In this document: positions 16,269 to 25,016 of the stretch, piece after piece
How the letters are laid out: the number at the start of each line of letters is the position of its first letter
Numbering within the stretch: the stretch's first letter is position 1
Assembly: GCA_031376285.1 (NCBI GenBank)
Contig: JANMDN010000020.1
Location: 1-35,824 of the forward strand
DNA: 35,824 bases
Direction: 5' to 3'
Source: JANMDN01 sp031376285
Lineage (GTDB): Bacteria > Actinomycetota > Thermoleophilia > Miltoncostaeales > Miltoncostaeaceae
The notes under the pieces: generated by a model
The model's database searches: none
The model's input: the letters and a program-made list of their open reading frames with translations, nothing else
Told to the model about the DNA's origin: nothing
Made by a program: the position numbers and the translations under genes

Positions 16269-17263
16269 CTGCGGTTCTCGTGACCGGGGCCACGGGATTC
16301 ATCGGGCGCCACGTCGCGCAGGAGTTCCTGGGTGCCGGGTACGAGGTCGTCGCGCTTGTGCGAAGTGGCAGTGAAGGGACCGCGCCCGCCGGATGTCGAT
16401 TCGTCGTCGGCGACGTCTGTGATCGTCTGGCGGTGCGTCGTGCTGCTGAGGGCTGCGAGGCGATCATTCATGTCGCCGGCAAGTACTCATTGGCTCGCCA
16501 CGCCAAGCGAGAGGTGATCCGCACAAACGTCGGCGGCACCGCGACGGTGATCGCCGTCGCCCGAGCCACGGGGGCAAACCTCGTCTACACCTCCTCGGTC
16601 GCGACGATGGGCATCCGTGCCGACGGTCTCCCCGGCGACGAGGACACACCGCTTCGACACCGGCAGACGGTCGGCGCCTACAAACGCTCGAAGGTCGACG
16701 CCGAGCGTCTTGTCGCCCAAGCAGCCACGGCCGGTGTTTGGGCGACGATCGTGAACCCAACGGCGCCGGTCGGCCCGGGCGATGTCCGACCAACGCCCAC
16801 CGGGAGGATCATCCGCGACGCGCTCGCCGGCCGCATGTTCGGCTACGTCGACACCGGACTGAATCTCGTCGATGTCCGTGACGTGGCCGCTGGCCACCGC
16901 CTCGCCCTCGAGCGCGGTGTCTCGGGACGGCGCTACATCCTCGGGCACGCGGCGGGAAACCTCCGTCTTCGTGACATCTTTGCCGCGGTTGCTGAGATCA
17001 GCGGACGCCCCGCCCCTCGCCTTCGCATCCCGGTTTCGGTCGCCACTGCCCTTTGCGCCCTCGACGAGCTGGTCGAGGGGACGATCCTGCGGCGGGAGCC
17101 CTTCGCCCCGCTTGACGGGGCGCGGATGGCCCGCACACCGATGTTCTTCTCCCCGTCCCGGGCAATTGGCGAGCTGGGCCTTCCCCAGTCGAGCGTGCGA
17201 GACGCCATCGAGGCGAGTGTCGACTGGTTTCGCCGCGGGGCCCAGGAGGTCGCCGTTTCGTGA
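16265..17263 (+). CDS. hpnA: HpnA, hopanoid-associated NAD-dependent epimerase/dehydratase family protein
   Basis: Extended short-chain dehydrogenase of 332 residues. GATGFIG at 8-14 is the dinucleotide-binding glycine motif, YTSSVATMG carries the catalytic Ser region, and Tyr139/Lys143 (AYKRSK) form the YxxxK pair. HpnA is a constant companion of hopanoid clusters. Its reaction is not firmly established; a role in side-chain or sugar modification is usually proposed. All catalytic motifs are intact. The GTG start overlaps hpnG by 4 nt and its own stop overlaps shc by 4 nt. The call as HpnA rather than a generic epimerase rests on the operon context and on HVAGKYSLARH, which resembles HpnA proteins. 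Confidence 0.88.
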   Translation: MTAVLVTGATGFIGRHVAQEFLGAGYEVVALVRSGSEGTAPAGCRFVVGDVCDRLAVRRAAEGCEAIIHVAGKYSLARHAKREVIRTNVGGTATVIAVARATGANLVYTSSVATMGIRADGLPGDEDTPLRHRQTVGAYKRSKVDAERLVAQAATAGVWATIVNPTAPVGPGDVRPTPTGRIIRDALAGRMFGYVDTGLNLVDVRDVAAGHRLALERGVSGRRYILGHAAGNLRLRDIFAAVAEISGRPAPRLRIPVSVATALCALDELVEGTILRREPFAPLDGARMARTPMFFSPSRAIGELGLPQSSVRDAIEASVDWFRRGAQEVAVS

Positions 17264-19188
17264 CCACCCATTCGACACGTTCAGCGCAGTCCCGATCCAT
17301 GCCGACACGAAGGAGCGACCCTCCGCTCGCGCCCGAGCTGCGGCGCGCCGCGCAAGCGGCCCTCGCACGAGGGCGGGAGCATCTCCTCGAACTCCAACAC
17401 GACGCCGGGTACTTCTGGGGAGAGCTCGAATCCAATGCGTCAATCGCGGCAGAACACGTTTTGCTGATCCACATCCTCGGCTTCGGATCAGACGACGACC
17501 GGCGAGGCCTTTGCGAGGAGCTTCTGGCGACCCAGTGCGAGGACGGCGGGTGGGCGAACTGGTTCGGCGGGCCGACGGAGCTTTCGACGACGGTCGAGGC
17601 GTACTACGCCCTGAAACTGCTCGGCGCCGACGCGGACGATCCGGTCCTTGTGCGGGCGCGGCGGCGTGTCCACGCGCTCGGTGGCGCAAACCGTGTCCGC
17701 TTCTTCACGAAACTCTGGCTGGCGGTCCTCGGCGAGTTCCCGTACGAGGCGCTCCCGACGGCGCCACCCGAGATTTTCCTCATCCCCCCGCGGGCACCCG
17801 TCGCTCCCGTATACCGGCTGGCGAGCTGGGCGCGGGGCACCTTCGTTCCGGTGATGATCGTCCTCAGTCGTCGACCGATCTACCGACAGCGAACGTCAAT
17901 GCGGGAGCTTTTCCTCGAGGCGCCAGGGTCGACGCCGAAGCCCCGCGCCGCCGGTGCGTGGGCGCAGCGCCTGGACCGAATCGACCGGTTGATGCGCCGC
18001 TACGACCGGCACCCATTCGGGCCGCTGCGGCGCGTGGCCGAGCGCAGGATCGCACGGTGGATTGTCGACCACCAGGAGGCCGACGGCTCCTGGGGCGGGA
18101 TCCAACCCCCGTGGGTGTATTCGCTCATCGCCCTGCACGCCCTCGGCTACTCGACCACACATCCCGTCATGCGTCGTGGAATCGAGGGGTTCGAGGCGTT
18201 CACGATCAGGTCCGGCGGACGAACCCGAATTCAAGCCTGCATCTCTCCCGTGTGGGATACGGCCCTCGCGACGGTCGCGCTCGCCGACAGCGGTCTCGGG
18301 CCGGGCGACCACGCGATGCGGCGGGCGGCGACCTGGCTCCTCGGACGCGAGGTCACACGCTCAGGCGATTGGCGCGTGCTGGCCCGTCGAGGAGCGGCGG
18401 GTGGGTGGCCATTCGAGTTCCACAACCAGTCCTATCCCGACACCGATGACGCCGCCGAGGTGCTCCTTGCTCTGCGTCGAGCCGGCACGCCGGTCGACCA
18501 CCCCGCCGTCGAGCGGGGTGTCCGCTGGCTTCTCACGATGCAATCGGCCGATGGCGGCTGGGGCGCCTTCGACATCGACAACGTCCCACGCCGCTTCGGG
18601 GACCATCCGATCTGTGACTTCGGGGCCATCTTCGATCCACCAACCGAGGACGTCACCGCTCACGTCGTCGAAGCGCTCGTCGCGTGCGGCCTCAGCGGAA
18701 CCCACCCCGCGGTCCGACGTGCCGTCGCGTTCCTGTGGGCAACCCAGCGCGGCGACGGATCCTGGTGGGGTCGATGGGGCGTAAACCACATCTACGGGAC
18801 AGGGGCGGCGGTTCCGGCACTTGTCGCGGCGGGCACTCGGCCGAGCGACCCACGCATCCGTCGCGCCCTCGCGTGGCTCGCCTCCGTGCAAAACGACGAC
18901 GGCGGCTGGGGCGAGAGCGTTCGCAGCTACCGGGAGCCGGACTGGGTCGGGCGCGGCAAGTCGACGCCGTCCCAGACCGCCTGGGCGCTCCTGGCGCTTC
19001 TCGCCGCCGCTCCCGACCACGCCGCGGTCGCGCGCGGGATCGGACACCTCGTGCGGTCGCAGCGCGCGGACGGCACCTGGGACGAGCCTGAGTTCACCGG
19101 CACGGGCTTTCCGAATGACTTCATGATCAACTACCACCTCTACCGCCTGTACTTTCCGGTCGCCGCGCTCGGTAGGTTTCTGGGGTGA
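17260..19188 (+). CDS. shc: Squalene-hopene cyclase
   Basis: Monotopic membrane-associated triterpene cyclase that converts squalene to hopene/hopanol in one protonation-driven cascade. The 642-residue length fits. The catalytic acid motif DxDD is DTDD at 394-397 (SYPDTDDAAEV); the following residue is Ala where many SHCs have Thr. Several QW repeats are visible (QEADGSWGG, QSADGGWGAFD, QRGDGSWWGRWG, QNDDGGWGES, QRADGTWDE). KSTPSQTAWALLALLAA and the closing GTGFPNDFMINYHLYR are canonical. The GTG start overlaps hpnA (GTGA). A shorter start is possible, since the first ~20 residues are poorly conserved. Confidence 0.96.
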   Translation: MTTHSTRSAQSRSMPTRRSDPPLAPELRRAAQAALARGREHLLELQHDAGYFWGELESNASIAAEHVLLIHILGFGSDDDRRGLCEELLATQCEDGGWANWFGGPTELSTTVEAYYALKLLGADADDPVLVRARRRVHALGGANRVRFFTKLWLAVLGEFPYEALPTAPPEIFLIPPRAPVAPVYRLASWARGTFVPVMIVLSRRPIYRQRTSMRELFLEAPGSTPKPRAAGAWAQRLDRIDRLMRRYDRHPFGPLRRVAERRIARWIVDHQEADGSWGGIQPPWVYSLIALHALGYSTTHPVMRRGIEGFEAFTIRSGGRTRIQACISPVWDTALATVALADSGLGPGDHAMRRAATWLLGREVTRSGDWRVLARRGAAGGWPFEFHNQSYPDTDDAAEVLLALRRAGTPVDHPAVERGVRWLLTMQSADGGWGAFDIDNVPRRFGDHPICDFGAIFDPPTEDVTAHVVEALVACGLSGTHPAVRRAVAFLWATQRGDGSWWGRWGVNHIYGTGAAVPALVAAGTRPSDPRIRRALAWLASVQNDDGGWGESVRSYREPDWVGRGKSTPSQTAWALLALLAAAPDHAAVARGIGHLVRSQRADGTWDEPEFTGTGFPNDFMINYHLYRLYFPVAALGRFLG

Positions 19189-20045
19189 AACACGATCATG
19201 CGGCGACGTCCGCTCGTCGCGCGGTCAGGTCCCACGACGAAAACTTCCCGGTCCTTTTCCGCCTGCTCGACCGGGAACGTCGCGACGATCTCGCCGCCAT
19301 CTATGCCTTCTGCCGCCGAACCGACGACCTCGGTGACGAGGCCGACGGCGACCGACTCGATCTCCTCGACCGCTGGGAGGGCGAGGTTGGGTCGGCGATC
19401 GAGGCCGGCCCCGACCGGTGCCCGCCTCAGCTACGTGGGCTGGCCCGCGCGGTCAGTCGTCGGTCGATCGGGACGGATCCTTTCCTACGCCTGATCGAGG
19501 CCAACCGGATGGATCAGCGCCAAGACCGATGGGAGAGCCACGACGAGCTGCTCCGGTACTGCGAGCATTCGGCGACACCGGTCGGACAAATGGTCCTGGC
19601 GGTGCTCGGGTACAGCGATCCGGAGCGGCGAGCCCTCTCGGACTGCACGTGCATCGGGCTTCAGCTGGTCAACTTCTGGCAGGACGTCGGCGAGGACCTC
19701 AGCGACCGGGGGCGCATCTACCTCCCGGCTGAGGAGATGCATCGCTTTGGGGTGAGCGAGGACGATCTTCGTGGCCCAGCCGCGAGTGAAGGCGTGCGAT
19801 CGCTTCTGCGCTTCGAGGTGGAACGGGCCCGAGGCTATCTCGACCGCGGGGCGCCGCTTGCACGTCGCGTCGGCTGGCGCGCGCGCCTGGACATCGCCTG
19901 CTTCACGGCGGGCGGTCGTGCGCTCTGCGACGCCATTGCCGATCAGGGTTATGACACGCTCGCGTCCCGACCAGCTCCCGGGAGACGCGGCCGCGCGCGC
20001 ATTGTCGCTCGGACACTCGGGCAACTCCTGCGAGTCGCGCGATGA
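19185..20045 (+). CDS. hpnC: HpnC, hydroxysqualene synthase
   Basis: Squalene/phytoene synthase-family enzyme that converts presqualene diphosphate to hydroxysqualene, the second of three steps replacing eukaryotic squalene synthase. The protein has 286 residues. ENFPVLFRLLDRERR near 19-33 is the HpnC-type opening. The first Asp-rich motif is DDLGDE (47-52). The second is QDVGED (166-171), inside LVNFWQDVGEDLSDRGRIYL. The ENFP block and NFWQDV wording separate it from HpnD. It is coupled to shc by a GTGA overlap and to hpnD by ATGA. Confidence 0.92.
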   Translation: MKHDHAATSARRAVRSHDENFPVLFRLLDRERRDDLAAIYAFCRRTDDLGDEADGDRLDLLDRWEGEVGSAIEAGPDRCPPQLRGLARAVSRRSIGTDPFLRLIEANRMDQRQDRWESHDELLRYCEHSATPVGQMVLAVLGYSDPERRALSDCTCIGLQLVNFWQDVGEDLSDRGRIYLPAEEMHRFGVSEDDLRGPAASEGVRSLLRFEVERARGYLDRGAPLARRVGWRARLDIACFTAGGRALCDAIADQGYDTLASRPAPGRRGRARIVARTLGQLLRVAR

Positions 20046-20902
20046 CCGTCGAGGAGGCCTACCTCGAGTGTCGGGCCGTTGCCCGCCGCGAGGCTCGAAA
20101 CTTCTACTTCGGATTCGTCCTGCTCGACCGGCCCCGCCGAAACGCGATCCACGCCGCGTATGCATTCAGCCGGCGCTGCGACGACAGCGTCGACGGCGAC
20201 GAGCCCATGGACTGGAAGCTCGACCAGCTCGCATCGCGCCGTCGGGAGATCAGCGCCTGCGCCGAGGGTCGTCCGGACCGCGAGGACGGCGTACTCGTCG
20301 CGCTGAGCGACGCGATCGCGCGCTACGGGATTCCGGTCACGTCCCTTGAGGCAATCGTCGACGGCGTCGAGATGGACCTCACGACAACCCGCTACGACGA
20401 CTTCCCGGCGCTCAAGCGCTACTGCGACCGGGTCGCCGGAGCGGTCGGGGTCGTCAGCCTCCACATTTTCGGCTTCGACGACCCGCGCGCGCCGGGCCAC
20501 GCCGAAGACCTCGGGGTCGCGCTTCAGATCATCAACATCATGCGTGACGTCGCCGAGGACTCCGGGCTCGGGCGCATCTACCTCCCGCGGGAGGACATGC
20601 TGCGCCATGGGGTCAGCGAGGCCGACATCGCGGCCGGGACGGTGACCCCCGCCGTACGGGCCCTCCTTGCCGAGCAGGGTGCCCGTGCCCGATCGTTCTA
20701 CGGTGAGGGACGTCAACTGCTCCCGCTGCTCGATCGCCGCGCGCGTATGTGCGTCGGGACGCTGAGCGGCCTTTACCTCAAGATCCTCGACTCGATCGAG
20801 GCGCGCGGGTACGACGTCTTCACCGAGCGGGTCAGCCTCTCGACCGGCCAGAAGGTGCGCCTGATGCTGGGACGCTCGCTCGCCGCTTTCGCGTCTCGTT
20901 GA
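20042..20902 (+). CDS. hpnD: HpnD, presqualene diphosphate synthase
   Basis: Condenses two FPP molecules head-to-head into presqualene diphosphate, the entry to squalene. The protein has 286 residues. The first Asp-rich motif is DDSVDGDE at 47-54 (RRCDDSVDGDE), with a slightly unusual Ser-Val spacing residue pair. The second is RDVAED at 168-173, inside IINIMRDVAEDSGLGRIYLP, the diagnostic HpnD/phytoene-synthase pattern. YGIPVTSLEAIVDGVEMD also matches the family. It starts at the ATG overlapping hpnC and ends overlapping the TTG start of hpnE. Confidence 0.93.
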   Translation: MTVEEAYLECRAVARREARNFYFGFVLLDRPRRNAIHAAYAFSRRCDDSVDGDEPMDWKLDQLASRRREISACAEGRPDREDGVLVALSDAIARYGIPVTSLEAIVDGVEMDLTTTRYDDFPALKRYCDRVAGAVGVVSLHIFGFDDPRAPGHAEDLGVALQIINIMRDVAEDSGLGRIYLPREDMLRHGVSEADIAAGTVTPAVRALLAEQGARARSFYGEGRQLLPLLDRRARMCVGTLSGLYLKILDSIEARGYDVFTERVSLSTGQKVRLMLGRSLAAFASR

Positions 20903-22203
20903 GCAGCCGCCCCCATGTGATCGTCTGCGGAGGTGGTCTTGCCGGTATCGGCGCCGCCGTTGAGGCCAGCATGCGTGGTGCCCGCGTCACCCTCGTTGAG
21001 CGACGTCCCTTTCTCGGCGGCAAGGCGTTCTCGTTTGACCTGGACGGAACGGAGATCGACAACGGGCAGCACGTGTTCCTGGGCTGCTGCACGGCCTACC
21101 GTTGGCTCCTCGGTCGGCTCGGTGCCTGGCGCCACGTGTCCCTCCCCCCGCGCCTCCACGTGGTCGTGCGGGACCGGGCTGGAACCACCGGAGTGCTGGC
21201 GGCCAGCCGACTTCCCGCGCCACTGCATATCGGCCCGTCGTTTGCTCGGTTTCCACTGCTCTCCAGCGCGGAGAAGGTTCGCGCGGTCGTGGCCCTTACC
21301 GCCCTGATGGTGATGCGCGACGAGGATCGCGAGTCGCTCGACGACGTCAGCTTCGGCGACTGGCTTGAGGCCCACGGGCAGCGTGCCGGCGCGATCGAGC
21401 GGTTCTGGGACCTCATCGTGTTGCCGACCTGCAACGACCGGAGTGCCAGCGTCTCGGCAGCCCTCGCCGCCTACGTCTTTCGTGAAGGGCTCTTTCGCAC
21501 CCGGGGTGGCTCGGCGATCGGGCTCGCGCGCGTCGGACTGACGACGCTCGTCGAGGGCCCGACGCGCCGGTTGATCGAGCGCGCAGGAGGGACGGTGCGC
21601 ACGAGCACCTCTGTGGTCCGAGCCGAGGACAGAACGGTGCTCCTCGGCGATGGCTCACGCATCGCCGGCGACGCCGTGATCCTCGCGCTCCCGGCAAGCC
21701 GAGCGGCCTCAATTGCTCCCGTCGCGGTCGGCCAAGTTCCGGATCTCGGTTCGAGCCCGATCGTGAACGTTCACCTTTGGTTCGACCGGACCGTGATGAA
21801 CGAACCATTCATGGCGGTGGTCGACAGCCCCGCCCAGTGGATATTCGGCCACCGGACCGGATCGCGCGCCGGTCAGCGGTTGGTTGTGTCGGTCAGCGCC
21901 GCGCGGGCGGAGATTGATCAGTCGAGGGACGCCCTCGTCGAGGCATTCGTCGACGAGATCCGGATGCTCTTTCCAACCGCCGTCCACGCCCATGTCGAGC
22001 GCGCCCACGTCGTCAAGGAACCTGAGGCCACGTTCGCCGCCGCGCCCGGCCAGGGGCGAGCACGTCCAGGGCCGGTCACGGGCGATCCGTCGATCTTCCT
22101 TGCGGGTTCCTGGACCAACACCGGCTGGCCCGCCACAATGGAGGGGGCTGTTCGGAGCGGCATCCTCGCGGCTCGACTGTCGCTTGGCGACCGGTCGACT
22201 TGA
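20899..22203 (+). CDS. hpnE: HpnE, hydroxysqualene dehydroxylase (FAD-dependent amine-oxidase family)
   Basis: Reductively removes the hydroxyl of hydroxysqualene to give squalene, the SHC substrate. The start is TTG 20899, overlapping the hpnD stop by 4 nt (TTGA); GTG 20914 is possible. The resulting protein has 434 residues. The FAD dinucleotide motif GGGLAG is at 11-16, followed by ARVTLVERRPFLGGKAFSF. Other family blocks are EIDNGQHVFLGCC, FWDLIVLPTCND and the C-terminal FAD site FLAGSWTNTGWPATMEGAVR. Longer frames upstream lie inside hpnD and were rejected. It ends the overlapping hopanoid chain. Confidence 0.93.
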   Translation: MSSRPHVIVCGGGLAGIGAAVEASMRGARVTLVERRPFLGGKAFSFDLDGTEIDNGQHVFLGCCTAYRWLLGRLGAWRHVSLPPRLHVVVRDRAGTTGVLAASRLPAPLHIGPSFARFPLLSSAEKVRAVVALTALMVMRDEDRESLDDVSFGDWLEAHGQRAGAIERFWDLIVLPTCNDRSASVSAALAAYVFREGLFRTRGGSAIGLARVGLTTLVEGPTRRLIERAGGTVRTSTSVVRAEDRTVLLGDGSRIAGDAVILALPASRAASIAPVAVGQVPDLGSSPIVNVHLWFDRTVMNEPFMAVVDSPAQWIFGHRTGSRAGQRLVVSVSAARAEIDQSRDALVEAFVDEIRMLFPTAVHAHVERAHVVKEPEATFAAAPGQGRARPGPVTGDPSIFLAGSWTNTGWPATMEGAVRSGILAARLSLGDRST

Positions 22204-22256
22204 GCCGACCCGGAGCGTCCGGTACGAAGCCGAGTTCAACTCCCGGGAAGGACAAC

Positions 22257-23981
22257 GTGACCCACCCCAAACGGATCCGCAGGCGCCGCGTGGCGTTTGG
22301 CGCGGCCGGAGTCGCCGCCATCGGCGCGCTGGTCACGCTCGTGGTCGGTGGGTCGGGCGGTGGCGCCGCGCCTGGGGTCACGGCGGCTGGTGTCGATCTG
22401 GGGCAGCCGACAAGCGCAGCTCGGGCCGCGTTGATCGCTCGAGGCCGAGAGATCTCGCAACGCCTCGTCAACGTTCGTCTGGATGGAAGCCTGATCGCGG
22501 TCGTTCGACCGAGCGACCTCGGCGCCCGTCCCCTCGTGGATCGCGCGCTCAAACGCGCTCGGGAGCGCTCACCCGGGCGAATCGGACGGTCGATGCGCTG
22601 GATCACGCGACGCGGCCCGGTGCGTATTCCGCTGGCGGCGCACTTTCGAAGCGGCGCCCTTGATCAATGGGTAACGGAAGTCAGCGCGAAGGTCGACCGC
22701 GAGCCCGTGGACGCCCGGCTGGTCGTGCGCAGCACCACCTTGAGCGTCGCCCCGAGTCGCGACGGTCTCGAGGTGCGCCAAGGCCGGCTTCGGGCGATCC
22801 TCGCAAGCGATCTGGCCGGGCTCCCGAAGGAGATTGACGTGCCCGTGCAGCGCACCCGGCCGGCCGTCACGAGCGCCCAGCTCGAACGCGCGGCGAGCGC
22901 GGCCCAGGGCATCGTCGAGCGCCCGGCGACCGTGATCGTCGCGGGCGTCGAGCGTCGACTCGGGCCGACGGTGGTCGCCAGGGCAATTCGCACCGATGGC
23001 ACGCGGGCTTTTGTCGACGCCGCCGCCCTTCGCCCCGCCCTCTCCCAACTCTTTCGTCCACTGGAGCGGAAGGCCGTGCCGGCACGTTTCGACACCGATG
23101 GAACCATCGCTCGGATCGTTCCGTCCAAGGCCGGGTTGGAGGTCGATGCCGACGCCGTTGCCCGCGGCTTGGGTGGGGATGTGCGTCCGGTCCCAGGATC
23201 GCTCGTGCAGCGACCGCCGACCTTCTCGACCGCGGCGGCGCGAAGGCTTGGGATTCGGGAGCGAATCGGCGGGTACACGACCCCGTTCAAGCCGGGCCAG
23301 CCCCGCGTCGTGAACATCATGAAGGCCGCGGCGATCCTCGACGGCACCATCATCGGGCCCAACGAGGCGATCTCCCTAAACGAGATCCTCGGCCAGCGCA
23401 CCGCCGATCGAGGCTTCGTGGCCGCACCGATGATCGTCGGAAATCTTGAAGTGCTCTCGACAGGCGGCGGCATTTCGCAGGTCGCGACGAACCTCTACAA
23501 CGCCGCGTTCGAGGGTGGGCTCGAGATCGTGCGCCACACCCCGCACGCGCTCTTCATCAGCCGCTACCCCGCCGGGCGCGACGCGACGATCTCATGGAAA
23601 GAGCCCGACCTCGTCATCCGAAACGACTGGCCCGCGTCCGTACTCATCAGGACCGCGACAAGCCCGGATGCCATCACGATGAACCTCTACTCACGCAAGC
23701 TCGGACGGCGCGTGGAGTCGACAACGAGCGACCCGTTCGACCAGACCGATCCCCCAACCCGGAAGATCATCAACGACGAACTCAAGGGCGACGAGGAACT
23801 CGAAATCCAGCCGGGGGGCCAGGGCTTCTCGGTAACGGTGACACGCAAGGTCTACCGTGGAGAAACCCTCGCCCGCGACGAGCGCCGCACGACGGTCTAC
23901 GCCCCGGACGCCCACCTCATCGCGGTCGCGCCGGGAACACCGGATGCCGAACGGTTGCCCGAGGCCCCAGCGGAGAGCTAA
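22257..23981 (+). CDS. VanW-family envelope protein with G5-like C-terminus
   Basis: A 574-residue protein starting at GTG 22257, chosen for the strong GGGAAGG ribosome site. A TTG at 22200 overlapping the hpnE stop is also in frame and cannot be excluded. Layout: short basic tail (KRIRRRR), one transmembrane or signal-anchor helix (~11-31), then about 300 residues with two peptidoglycan-binding-4-like repeats (RLVVRSTTLSVAPSRDGLEV; IARIVPSKAGLEVDADAVAR). The VanW domain is near 335-470 (GGYTTPFKP, LSTGGGISQVATNLYNAAFE). A G5-like domain lies at ~490-560. VanW proteins are linked to cell-wall binding and glycopeptide-resistance clusters, but their activity is unknown. It lies 53 nt after hpnE on the same strand. 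Confidence 0.88.
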   Translation: MTHPKRIRRRRVAFGAAGVAAIGALVTLVVGGSGGGAAPGVTAAGVDLGQPTSAARAALIARGREISQRLVNVRLDGSLIAVVRPSDLGARPLVDRALKRARERSPGRIGRSMRWITRRGPVRIPLAAHFRSGALDQWVTEVSAKVDREPVDARLVVRSTTLSVAPSRDGLEVRQGRLRAILASDLAGLPKEIDVPVQRTRPAVTSAQLERAASAAQGIVERPATVIVAGVERRLGPTVVARAIRTDGTRAFVDAAALRPALSQLFRPLERKAVPARFDTDGTIARIVPSKAGLEVDADAVARGLGGDVRPVPGSLVQRPPTFSTAAARRLGIRERIGGYTTPFKPGQPRVVNIMKAAAILDGTIIGPNEAISLNEILGQRTADRGFVAAPMIVGNLEVLSTGGGISQVATNLYNAAFEGGLEIVRHTPHALFISRYPAGRDATISWKEPDLVIRNDWPASVLIRTATSPDAITMNLYSRKLGRRVESTTSDPFDQTDPPTRKIINDELKGDEELEIQPGGQGFSVTVTRKVYRGETLARDERRTTVYAPDAHLIAVAPGTPDAERLPEAPAES

Positions 23982-23996
23982 CCCCGCACTCAGTTG

Positions 23997-24593
23997 ATGC
24001 CGATGAACCCGGGACCCTCTCGGCCCCCCGCCAAGATGGACCATCTGCAGTGGGTGCTGAGCTACGAGAACGACATTTCGCTTGGAGGGCACAAGACCCT
24101 TGGCGCAATGCTGGGCAGGGCGTATCCGGGGCACTCGGAGCTCTTCAGCGGCGGACGGAGCTGGTCTGGGGCGCGGCCGGAGGCGAGGGTCATCGGCTCC
24201 CTGTCCGGTCGCCCGGTCGCCCACCTTGGCCTACTGCGCCGCTTCCTGCGGGTGCCCGACCGCGGCGCTGGTCTGCTGGTCGCCGACGTGGGGCTGGTCG
24301 CCGTTGACCCCGACCTCCAAGGAAAGGGCATCGGCCGCCAGTTGCTCGATGAATCCACGCAGATGATGAACGAGCTTGGGGTGCCGTTCGGGTTCCTGAC
24401 GTGCCGCCCCGACGTCGTCGAATTTTACCGGACCGGTGGTTGGCGGCTGATCGACGGGCAGACAACCCGGATGATCGACAACGATCACCGGGCCGAGATC
24501 TATCGTGGTCCCGCGATGGTGCTTCCAGTTCAAGCCCGGATATCGGACTGGCCGCAAGGATCGGTGGTCGACCGCAACGGTCTGGAGGTGTAG
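23997..24593 (+). CDS. NodA-like N-acyltransferase
   Basis: A GNAT-fold protein of 198 residues (185 if it starts at ATG 24036, which better matches the NodA N-terminus). Against my memory of rhizobial NodA the agreement is extensive and colinear: LQWVLSYENDIS for the WENEL region, SGGRSWSGARPEARVIG, AHLGLLRRFLRV, LLVADVGLVAVDPDLQGKGI, LGVPFGF and the C-terminal ISDWPQGSVVDRNGLEV. NodA transfers a fatty acyl group from acyl carrier protein to the free amine of a de-N-acetylated chitooligosaccharide. Here neither nodB nor nodC is nearby. It follows the VanW gene by 15 nt and probably shares its transcript. The substrate is unknown; an amino group on a cell-wall glycan, glycolipid or modified hopanoid is conceivable. 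Confidence 0.8.
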   Translation: MPMNPGPSRPPAKMDHLQWVLSYENDISLGGHKTLGAMLGRAYPGHSELFSGGRSWSGARPEARVIGSLSGRPVAHLGLLRRFLRVPDRGAGLLVADVGLVAVDPDLQGKGIGRQLLDESTQMMNELGVPFGFLTCRPDVVEFYRTGGWRLIDGQTTRMIDNDHRAEIYRGPAMVLPVQARISDWPQGSVVDRNGLEV

Positions 24594-24677
24594 GAATGCC
24601 CAGGTGGCCTCTGGCGGGATTCGTAGCGACGTGACAGCGTTTGCCGTCGTGAATGAGTGGTCCAAATCGATCGCCAT

Positions 24678-25007
24678 TCAAACCTTGGTGCTCTCAGGAA
24701 AGTCGCGCAGTCCGGCGGCGGCAGCGCCGGGGTAGAGGCCTTCGACGAGGCCCATGGCGTCGTCCATCCCGGCCTTCTTGACAAGGAGACCCTCAAGGGC
24801 GGCGACACCGGCGTCGAGATGTTCGTTGATCGTGGCGACGACGCCGTTGACTGGCGCGGTCTTTTCCAAGATCCCGCCGACGTGAGTGATGACCTCATCG
24901 AGCCCGGACGTGATCTTGCGAAGCTCAAGAATCGTCGACACGAGATAGAACACGAGCGCTGCGACGATGAGCGCGACGACAACGACGGTGAAGACACCAG
25001 CAGACAT
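24678..25007 (-). CDS. Small single-TM protein, third of a membrane trio
   Basis: A 109-residue protein starting at ATG 25007 with GGGAG about 6 nt upstream. Residues 4-27 form a membrane helix (VFTVVVVALIVAALVFYLVS). The remainder is a long amphipathic helical segment (LRKITSGLDEVITHVGGILE, TAPVNGVVATINEHLDAGVA). It ends in a soluble tail with GLVEGLYPGAAAAGL. It resembles DUF948-like proteins in layout (TM followed by helical coil). It lies 9 nt after the stop of the preceding gene, the last of three. I know no function; scaffold or envelope roles are guesses. Confidence 0.7.
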   Translation of the reverse strand: MSAGVFTVVVVALIVAALVFYLVSTILELRKITSGLDEVITHVGGILEKTAPVNGVVATINEHLDAGVAALEGLLVKKAGMDDAMGLVEGLYPGAAAAGLRDFPESTKV

Positions 25008-25016
25008 GTCGGCTCC

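Noticed and set aside
16487..18449. Long overlapping frames of 400 (minus) and 525 (plus) residues
   Set aside because: They are GC-bias shadows of hpnA and shc, with very high Arg content and no motifs.
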